A DNA stretch of 10,797 bases, taken from the NCBI GenBank assembly GCA_027449725.1, contig DAIDLB010000073.1:1-10797 (forward strand), read 5' to 3'. Positions 5,792 through 10,797 of the stretch are shown piece by piece. Both the position numbers and the translations under genes were made by a program. This DNA comes from Chlamydiota bacterium (GTDB taxonomy: Bacteria; Chlamydiota; Chlamydiia; Chlamydiales; SM23-39). The stretch's first letter is position 1, and every line of letters starts with the position of its first letter. Under the pieces are notes generated by a model. That model searched no databases. It worked only from the letters and a program-made list of their open reading frames with translations, and was not told where the DNA came from.

Positions 5792-7861
5792 TCAAAAACT
5801 GTCCTTCGGAGCGTAAGGCATCAGATCGACATCCCACTCTTGGCCGTTGATCCAGGCCGATTCATCCATGGGCGCCAGATTTGTCTTATCTTCAAAGATC
5901 GACCCAAACGCAACTTGCTGTGTGCGCGGATTGAAAAAAGCGCAAAAATAAATGTCTTTTCCCATCTCAATCCAGTTTGTATTGGCAAAGCGGATAGCCG
6001 ACTTCTGTATAATCGCTTGATCGTTCGGCGAGAGGGCCTGGATCAAGAGACTGTCGAACAGAAGCGCCGTTTGGTTGGGATCGAGGCCATAGAGGCTGAC
6101 GATCCCGCTCAAAAGCTTTTGCGCATAGGATTGTACGTTTAGCTTTTTCTGGGCAAGTGAAGCTGTGAGTTTTCTGAACGCGCTCCCATCCTTCAGCCCC
6201 ACTGAGAAGAGCCCCTGGATCAGCGCATGCTGCAGAGCGGCATCCATCGGACGGTTGGAAACCTGCATCCCCGTCTGGATGACCGTTTTTTGGAGATATT
6301 GGCTTGCGCTGAGACCGCTCTTGAGATACGCGGCGAGATCGGGGTTTGCAGGAACAAAATTGAAGGCGTGCTGCGGGCTGTTCATCGGGAAGAGTCCCGG
6401 AAATACTTTTTGGGCCAGTCCCATGCACCAGAGGATCAGCGATTTTGTATCCTTCGCCGTAAAAGTCTGCACACTTCCTTCATAGCTCGTCTGCGTATCT
6501 ATATCGTCGACCTCATACGGGTTGTCCCCGTCGCAGCACTGCATCGGCGTGCGGGCCAGCTTCAAGTAATTTTGCGCCGGATGGGACTCTTTCCGGTTGT
6601 TCGGATCGAAATCCCAGAGCATCTCATTGAGGAAGGCATCCGAGTGGACGTAGTTCAAGACCTGAGGGTCGTGAACCATCGTTGCCATGAGCACCTCAAG
6701 CACCGTTTTCTGCAGATCGGCCGGCGTTGCGATCCGATCGCCGATCATCATTGGATTCGTCGAGCGCTTGTAGAGCTGAAAGCCCCCGTCATGCGAGCTT
6801 CCGTCCGAAGAGACCTCTGCAAGCGGGATATTCAAATTGTAAACGAGGCGGTATGCACTATTGAAATTGCTCAAAAATGTTTGCTGTTGCTGCTTATCGG
6901 AAAAAACATTCCGGAGAGCCTGCGAGAGGCTGCTGTTGATATTCCCCCGCAGCGAATCATTCGGGCGGTCCTCTGCCATCGAGGAGAACGCCGCTTCACA
7001 GCCGCGTAAAACAGGGTTGTTCGTCAGGCAGCTGAATGCATATTCCCCTATTGCCTGTAAAGAAGCCGGATCTGCCGGCCCGATGACTTTTGCCATCGCG
7101 CCGATGAGGTCTTGCGGAGTGACTTGGGATCGGCCATGCAGCGCCGCCATCACCTTGTCGGACAGGTTTGCGATCCGGTCCCCTCCCATCACCGTTTTCG
7201 CTGCCGCTATCCCCGGCGCCTGAAGCAAAGAGGCATTGAAAGGAACCGTTTGCCTCAGATCGTCATCAGCGAGGCTTGGCAGATAGAAGAAATAATCAAC
7301 GCTATTGTTTACAGGCCTCGCCACATATCCGTTCATGACGATCGAGCGGCAATCTTCAGCTGTATGGCGATAGTATTCGGTATGGTCGCGAACCAAATCC
7401 GCCACGGCAAAACAATCTCCGACAGAACCCTGGTTATAGGGAGCCAATAGGGCGGAGAGGACCGCAACCTTTGCATGCCGGTTTGTGACTGTCTCTGTGC
7501 TGAAGAGGCCGCGGAGGATTATGTCGTTTGCCGGCGCAGAGATCCCATCAAAAAAGGACTTCCACGAGTTGTCAAGCGAAGTGAGAACCCTCGCCATGTT
7601 CACTTCATAGTCAAGAGAGGGGGCCGGAAGAAAAGCGGCCTTGACCGCGTTTGTCTGATCGAGCTGCAGCATCCCTTGGGCATCGAAGAGAAGATCGGCC
7701 ATGAGAAGGGCCTTTCTCATTTGATAAGCGAGGTCGGGATCCTGAATGCCCGCCTGCTTCTGCGACGCCGCATAGGAGTCGAGATGCGAGACAGCTTGGT
7801 CGATCGCGGGATTCGCTAGAAGCGCCGCGCTTAAGGGAAGAAGACAAAAGATCGTTCTCAT
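5792..7861 (-). CDS. Secreted protein with papain/calpain-like cysteine protease motif
   Basis: 689 residues starting with a clear signal peptide (MRTIFCLLPLSAALLA, cut likely before N17), so it is exported across the inner membrane. At 142-153 is YNQGSVGDCFAV, which resembles the active-site block of papain (NQGxCGSCWAF) and calpain (QGxxGDCW): Q144 would form the oxyanion hole and C150 the nucleophile. A later SPQHAFNFVP (495-504) fits the histidine block (H498), and IRFANTNW (623-630) could supply the Asn. The gap from Cys to His is far longer than in papain, so the assignment is inference. The rest is soluble and helical, with no further membrane span. The gene has its own promoter (7890-7918) and GGAGGG 4 bases before the ATG; the latter can pair with upstream bases. 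It is a possible periplasmic or type II-secreted host-directed enzyme. I do not recognise a named family. Confidence 0.85.
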   Translation of the reverse strand: MRTIFCLLPLSAALLANPAIDQAVSHLDSYAASQKQAGIQDPDLAYQMRKALLMADLLFDAQGMLQLDQTNAVKAAFLPAPSLDYEVNMARVLTSLDNSWKSFFDGISAPANDIILRGLFSTETVTNRHAKVAVLSALLAPYNQGSVGDCFAVADLVRDHTEYYRHTAEDCRSIVMNGYVARPVNNSVDYFFYLPSLADDDLRQTVPFNASLLQAPGIAAAKTVMGGDRIANLSDKVMAALHGRSQVTPQDLIGAMAKVIGPADPASLQAIGEYAFSCLTNNPVLRGCEAAFSSMAEDRPNDSLRGNINSSLSQALRNVFSDKQQQQTFLSNFNSAYRLVYNLNIPLAEVSSDGSSHDGGFQLYKRSTNPMMIGDRIATPADLQKTVLEVLMATMVHDPQVLNYVHSDAFLNEMLWDFDPNNRKESHPAQNYLKLARTPMQCCDGDNPYEVDDIDTQTSYEGSVQTFTAKDTKSLILWCMGLAQKVFPGLFPMNSPQHAFNFVPANPDLAAYLKSGLSASQYLQKTVIQTGMQVSNRPMDAALQHALIQGLFSVGLKDGSAFRKLTASLAQKKLNVQSYAQKLLSGIVSLYGLDPNQTALLFDSLLIQALSPNDQAIIQKSAIRFANTNWIEMGKDIYFCAFFNPRTQQVAFGSIFEDKTNLAPMDESAWINGQEWDVDLMPYAPKDSF

Positions 7862-7865
7862 AAAC

Positions 7866-7892
7866 CCTCCGTGGTTTTTACGGAGGAGGGTT
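7866..7892 (-). promoter_or_regulatory. Hairpin sequestering the Shine-Dalgarno of the protease-like gene
   Basis: On the minus strand CCTCCGT (7880-7886) can pair with ACGGAGG (7866-7872) across a 7-base A-rich loop. In another register AACCCTCC (7885-7892) pairs with GGAGGGTT (7863-7870). Both bury the GGAGGG ribosome site. It is consistent with a structure-controlled leader, for example a thermometer-like switch. Confidence 0.5.
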
Positions 7893-7918
7893 ATATGTTA
7901 ACAAAATTTTTAATCCAA
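7890..7918 (-). promoter_or_regulatory. Predicted promoter of the protease-like gene
   Basis: Minus strand TTGGAT (7913-7918), 17-base AT-rich spacer, TATAAC (7890-7895). Transcription would start near 7883, giving a very short leader of about 22 bases. The -35 box and spacing are the same as in the predicted glgX promoter. Confidence 0.65.
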
Positions 7919-7947
7919 GAAAAAATTTTCTTAACGACAGACAAGGC

Positions 7948-7972
7948 AAAAGGGGCAGTTTTCCGCCCCTTT
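7948..7972 (-). terminator. Intrinsic terminator of the 89-residue gene
   Basis: AAAGGGGC (7965-7972 on the minus strand) pairs with GCCCCTTT (7949-7956) around an 8-base loop and runs into TTTT. It begins 20 bases after the stop of the small membrane-protein gene and precedes the promoter of the protease-like gene. Confidence 0.7.
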
Positions 7973-7992
7973 CGAGTGGAATAAGATCGGGA

Positions 7993-8262
7993 TTACTCGG
8001 TTTTTGGATTGGGCTTGGAACTGCGGCAATACTCAAGGGCTTTCTTTACGGCTACCGTTGCAAGCGCAACTCCAACAACTCCCGCAGACACCAAGCCGAT
8101 CTGAAGCAGAGTCGTCCCTACCGGGTCGGGGATGGTGGCGATAGCGATCGTGTCGCGGGTGGACAAATCGCACAATTTGGGGTTGACAACCGCGGATTCA
8201 GGACACCGAATCATTTCCAGGATTTGCGGGGTGATCAGAGAACATTTCACCTCACCGTCCAA
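7993..8262 (-). CDS. Small single-span membrane protein, hypothetical
   Basis: Up to 89 residues, function not recognised. The N-terminal half is polar with three Cys (7, 20, 31). Residues about 48-72 (PVGTTLLQIGLVSAGVVGVALATVA) form one membrane span, followed by a short basic tail (KKALEYCRSSKPNPK) that by the positive-inside rule would be cytoplasmic. The start is uncertain: the codon at 8262 is TTG with no Shine-Dalgarno, and an ATG at 8214 (residue 17) is only weakly better. The frame stays open upstream into the large palindrome at 8292-8337, so the true start may have been displaced by insertion of that element. A clear terminator follows the stop, which supports a real transcription unit. 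Confidence 0.5.
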   Translation of the reverse strand: MDGEVKCSLITPQILEMIRCPESAVVNPKLCDLSTRDTIAIATIPDPVGTTLLQIGLVSAGVVGVALATVAVKKALEYCRSSKPNPKTE

Positions 8263-8291
8263 CGGATAGGTGTTTAAGTGTCGAAAATTGG

Positions 8292-8337
8292 ACTTAATCT
8301 GACACCCGTGCTATTGAGCACGGGTGTCAGATTAAGT
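8292..8337. repeat. 21-bp perfect inverted repeat, imperfectly extended
   Basis: Arms 8292-8312 and 8317-8337 are perfect reverse complements with a 4-base loop (attg). Imperfect complementarity continues outward to about 8278 and 8352 (tgtcgaaaattgga against the complement of tccgtttaggaca). No T run follows on either strand. It may act as a terminator for the MYND-amidase gene, which ends 96 bases away, or be a pair of head-to-head insertion-sequence ends or a small palindromic element. Confidence 0.85.
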
Positions 8338-8362
8338 TCCGTTTAGGACAGTTCACACATGC

Positions 8363-8389
8363 AAAAAATCCAATCGGGTCCGCGCCCGA
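8363..8389 (-). terminator. Weak candidate terminator of the MYND-amidase gene
   Basis: TCGGG (8385-8389) and CCCGA (8374-8378) form a 5-bp stem with a 6-base loop on the minus strand; six T follow after four further bases. The stem is short and the T run is displaced, so this is tentative. Confidence 0.3.
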
Positions 8390-8432
8390 GGCTATTTGTG
8401 TACAAAGATAGGCTCAAGCACCCTTGAAACTC

Positions 8433-9329
8433 CTATATTGGAGTTCTTTGCCACTGGGTTTGAATGGAGATTGTTCTGGATTGCAGAAGCATATCTGCTG
8501 TAGCGTTGTCCATCACCTTTATGTCATCGGGTAATTTCGGAACTTCGGATTCGTAACGGTTCGCTTCTTTAATTTCATAATAAGGGATGTCCATGCCATT
8601 CACTTCAGCAAATGCAAGATCTAAGTAAGTATTCCACTTCCCATATTCTATTCGCTGTAAATATTCGAGTCCGGGATTCTCTTTTTCTGCAAATTGAATA
8701 GCCCCATCATACGCATTAAAAAGAACTTGAGGTCGGGGGGTTGGCAAGCGTAGAACTTTCGGATTGGTCTTTTTTAAAGCTAACAGGATGAGTTTTTGGT
8801 GTTTTTTCGATACGCAATTATCACTGCCTCCCATCACTCGCGCTCGAAAATTCGGGCCTAAGGTCACGTTATATCTTTCCTTGATTAACTGACCGATTTT
8901 CTGGATCGCTTGAACGGGTTCAGTATAGTCATCAATATGAGCCAATACACCAATTTTCTTCTCCGGTTCATATAAAGTGACGACATGACAGGTCGTTGCT
9001 TGAGGAGTTTTAATCAAACCATCGTCTTCGTTCTTAGGTTGAACGATAGCCATTTCTCCTTGTAAAACAATGCGTACCGCTTGTTGTACTTTATCGCCTC
9101 CGTCAACATCTGCAGACTTCAATAACGCGCATACTTGTTTATGTTGCGGCCAATCTTTTAGCTGACATTCTCTAGAACAATATTCTGCAAATAAACAGCG
9201 TCCGCATTTTAATAATCTCTCTACTTTATTTTCACAAACATCATTTGCACAAGTTCCGATTTTTGATTGATAATATCTTAATGCAGAATTTCCGGAACTT
9301 GAAGAAATATTAGAATAGGTTGCAGACAT
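8433..9329 (-). CDS. MYND zinc finger fused to NTAN1/CheD-like amidase domain; candidate host-directed deamidase
   Basis: 298 residues. The first 24 are Ser/Asn-rich and disordered-looking, which would suit a secretion signal. Residues 27-67 form a MYND zinc finger: ligands C27, C32, C42, C45, C51, C55, H63, C67, with the classic end YCSRECQLKDWPQHKQVC. MYND fingers bind peptides and are mainly eukaryotic. From about 95 to 200 the sequence resembles NTAN1, the eukaryotic protein N-terminal asparagine amidohydrolase, and more distantly CheD: ATTCHVVTLYEPE (catalytic-type C114), then GVLAHIDD (H131), then ARVMGGSDN. The remaining 100 residues are not recognised. NTAN1 turns N-terminal Asn into Asp in the N-degron pathway. 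The start at 9329 is fixed by AGGAGA 4 bases upstream; an in-frame ATG at 9362 has none. The gene is visibly AT-rich compared with both neighbours, suggesting transfer. Host targeting is inference. Confidence 0.85.
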   Translation of the reverse strand: MSATYSNISSSSGNSALRYYQSKIGTCANDVCENKVERLLKCGRCLFAEYCSRECQLKDWPQHKQVCALLKSADVDGGDKVQQAVRIVLQGEMAIVQPKNEDDGLIKTPQATTCHVVTLYEPEKKIGVLAHIDDYTEPVQAIQKIGQLIKERYNVTLGPNFRARVMGGSDNCVSKKHQKLILLALKKTNPKVLRLPTPRPQVLFNAYDGAIQFAEKENPGLEYLQRIEYGKWNTYLDLAFAEVNGMDIPYYEIKEANRYESEVPKLPDDIKVMDNATADMLLQSRTISIQTQWQRTPI

Positions 9330-9368
9330 ATTTTCTCCTAAAATTTGGAGAAAGGATATCAAAAACGG

Positions 9369-9383
9369 GATTTTCAGAAAATC
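9369..9383. repeat. Small palindrome upstream of the MYND-amidase gene
   Basis: gattttcagaaaatc is a perfect 7-bp inverted repeat around one central base, 40 bases before the start of the gene. It could be an operator; no convincing promoter boxes are seen beside it. Confidence 0.35.
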
Positions 9384-9398
9384 TCTATCGCGCGCAGG

Positions 9399-9422
9399 AG
9401 AACCCGAAAATCGACTGAACCT
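9399..9422. repeat. 24-base dispersed repeat, second copy
   Basis: This stretch matches the reverse complement of 4331-4354 at 22 of 24 positions, so the outer end of the large inverted repeat at 4338-4458 has a relative here, between the exporter and MYND-amidase genes. The match stops sharply on both sides. Confidence 0.5.
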
Positions 9423-9446
9423 CCTCGCGACTACACCCCTTAATTT

Positions 9447-10797
9447 TTATCGAGAATCCAACTGGACCTCAAGCGTCCGGAAGACATAGAAACTGATCGC
9501 CAAAAGAGTGAGCAGCCCCACGAGGATATATCCCATGCAGCCGAATACGTCGTTCAAGGCGAGCGAAATCGCCTGTCTCTCCAAGAAGACGTCGAGCTGC
9601 GCCACAGCCTGTTCCCGGGTGAGATTGAAGACCTGTGTCGCTCTTGCGAAATAGTCGATGGTGAGCTGGGAATTGACCGTGAGCCCCTCCCCCAGCCGCT
9701 CGTGAAAAAAAACCTCTCTTCTTTGCCAAAGGATCACATAGAATCCCGATCCCAGGCTGCTTGAAAGAGTGCGGACCAATTGGAAGAGCGTGAAGGCCGA
9801 GTCGGTTTTTTCCGGCTTGCAGCTGTGGGTGACGAGTTGGAAGATCGGCAGGAGGAAAAGGACAAGTCCGAAACCGGCCAAGGCCCGTGCGACGGCAAGG
9901 TGGAAAAAGTCGATGTCTACGTCGAAATAGGTCGAATAGTAGCAGGAACTGGCAAAGCAGGCGATCGCCAGGGCGAGAGTATAGCGCGGATCGAACCGTT
10001 CGAGAAATTGCCGGATGACAAAAAAAGCGAAAAGGCCGGCAAACGCCATCGTTCCAATCAAGACCGTAACCCACCACGGCGTATAGTTGACATAGAGGTT
10101 CAGCCAAAGAGAAATCAGGATGATCATGCCAAAATACGAAGAGAAAAGGCCTCCCAGATTGAGGAGGGAATAGGAGAAGAGCGGGATTTTAAAGAGGCGC
10201 AAATCTAAGAGAGGCGCCTCGCTCAGGAGATCCCAGAGGATGTAGAAGAGAAATGAAGGGACTCCGATGACGGTCAGGGCCACTAGCGTCGGCGAGCGGT
10301 ACCAGTCGAGTTGCTGGGAAAGCGTGGCGGCAGTTAAGAGAGAACTGATGCCGATCGCAAAGAAGAAGTAGCTGACCTTGTCGATCTGGAGGGGAAGTGT
10401 TGGCGCAGGATCGCGGTTTTTGTGGCAAAACCAAAAGTATCCGGCCAAAAAAATAGCGATTGGCTCATTGACGTGGAAAATCCAGCGCCAAAGATTGATA
10501 TAGGCGAGCCAAGCTCCGAACGAAGCGCCGAGAACGGGGACGACGGCGTAGAGGAGCACCATGAAAAACAAATAGATCTTGCACTCTTTGGGTGTTGCAC
10601 AAGCAATGATGAGCCGACGGCAGAGGATATAAAAAAAACCCGAAGAAATCCCCATCCCGAGGCGAAACAGGTTTAAGAATACAAACGTCTCGGCAAACCC
10701 GCAGAGAACGGAAAAGACGGTATAGAGAAGAAGGCCTAAAACAATCACTCGGATGGAGCCGAAACGGTCGGCCAAAGGATTGGAGAGGGGCAGGCTC
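9447..10797 (-). CDS. MFS exporter, DHA2 (EmrB/QacA-like) family, 5' end outside window
   Basis: 449 residues are visible and the N-terminus lies beyond the right edge. It is an inner-membrane proton-driven antiporter of the 14-span DHA2 type, a family that exports drugs and other amphipathic compounds. The first visible residues, SLPLSNPLADRFGSIR, contain the MFS motif A loop after span 2. VVPVLGASFGAWLAYINLWRWIFHVNEPIAI corresponds to the EmrB stretch with motif C and the WRWIF/N-P block. RLFKIPLFSYSLLNL and FTLFQLVRTLSSSLGSGFYVILWQRR match the C-terminal half, and the protein ends in a final span. A TTG at 10775 is internal and not the start. No membrane-fusion partner is visible. The 117 bases to the next gene hold no clear terminator. 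The family is firm; the substrate is unknown, and the usual GPxLGG of motif C is degenerate (VPVLGA). Confidence 0.9.
   Translation of the reverse strand, partial: SLPLSNPLADRFGSIRVIVLGLLLYTVFSVLCGFAETFVFLNLFRLGMGISSGFFYILCRRLIIACATPKECKIYLFFMVLLYAVVPVLGASFGAWLAYINLWRWIFHVNEPIAIFLAGYFWFCHKNRDPAPTLPLQIDKVSYFFFAIGISSLLTAATLSQQLDWYRSPTLVALTVIGVPSFLFYILWDLLSEAPLLDLRLFKIPLFSYSLLNLGGLFSSYFGMIILISLWLNLYVNYTPWWVTVLIGTMAFAGLFAFFVIRQFLERFDPRYTLALAIACFASSCYYSTYFDVDIDFFHLAVARALAGFGLVLFLLPIFQLVTHSCKPEKTDSAFTLFQLVRTLSSSLGSGFYVILWQRREVFFHERLGEGLTVNSQLTIDYFARATQVFNLTREQAVAQLDVFLERQAISLALNDVFGCMGYILVGLLTLLAISFYVFRTLEVQLDSR

Noticed and set aside
6227..7009. 260-codon open frame on the plus strand
   Set aside because: Lies wholly antisense to the protease-like gene, which has a signal peptide, promoter and ribosome site; the plus-strand protein is Arg/His-rich and resembles nothing.
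9330..9362. N-terminal extension of the MYND-amidase from the ATG at 9362
   Set aside because: No ribosome site there, and AGGAGA sits just before the ATG at 9329.
9780..10208. 142-codon plus-strand frame rich in Lys, Glu and Arg
   Set aside because: Mirror image of membrane-span codons in the exporter gene; highly charged antisense frames are a usual artefact of hydrophobic genes.
1..10797. tRNA, rRNA or transposase genes
   Set aside because: I looked for tRNA arm patterns and transposase-like protein motifs on both strands and found none I could support.

Overview
The window looks like chromosome of a Chlamydiales member outside the Chlamydiaceae. The anchor is a gene at 3704-4228 that closely resembles Slc1, the class I type III secretion chaperone of Chlamydia (CT043 in C. 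trachomatis). It sits head-to-head with glgX, the glycogen debranching enzyme (CT042); as I recall, these two genes are also neighbours in C. trachomatis. Most genes have mixed base composition near 50-60% GC, which is high for the phylum. A Criblamydiaceae-like organism is possible, but the genus cannot be fixed from the sequence alone.

Layout: at the left edge, on the minus strand, a probable operon runs glgX (1526-3475), a CsgG/TolB-like lipoprotein (845-1477) and a CPBP intramembrane protease (848 to beyond the edge). The last two genes overlap by 4 bases. A 228-base divergent intergenic region (3476-3703) holds a well-formed slc1 promoter, a glgX promoter whose -10 and -35 boxes lie in the two arms of a palindrome, and a second inverted repeat with a possible glgX start codon in each arm. 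slc1 ends in a clear intrinsic terminator, followed by a hairpin element with arms of about 50 bp.

The rest is all on the minus strand: a PAP2-type membrane phosphatase with an altered catalytic motif (4483-5316), a small unknown gene (5363-5650), a large secreted protein with a papain/calpain-like cysteine motif (5792-7861), a small single-span membrane protein (7993-8262), an AT-rich gene joining a MYND zinc finger to an NTAN1/CheD-like amidase domain (8433-9329), and a DHA2-type drug/solute exporter running off the right edge (9447-10797).

The genes do not form one pathway. Two themes stand out: glycogen metabolism next to type III secretion, which is usual for chlamydiae, and an accessory set of likely host-interaction proteins on the right (secreted protease-like protein, MYND-amidase). 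These are separated by strong hairpins and small dispersed repeats. The MYND-NTAN1-like protein is the best candidate here for something new: a bacterial protein made of two eukaryote-like parts, probably acquired by transfer and possibly a secreted effector that deamidates host proteins or acts on the N-degron pathway. No RNA genes, CRISPR array, transposase or replication origin was seen.
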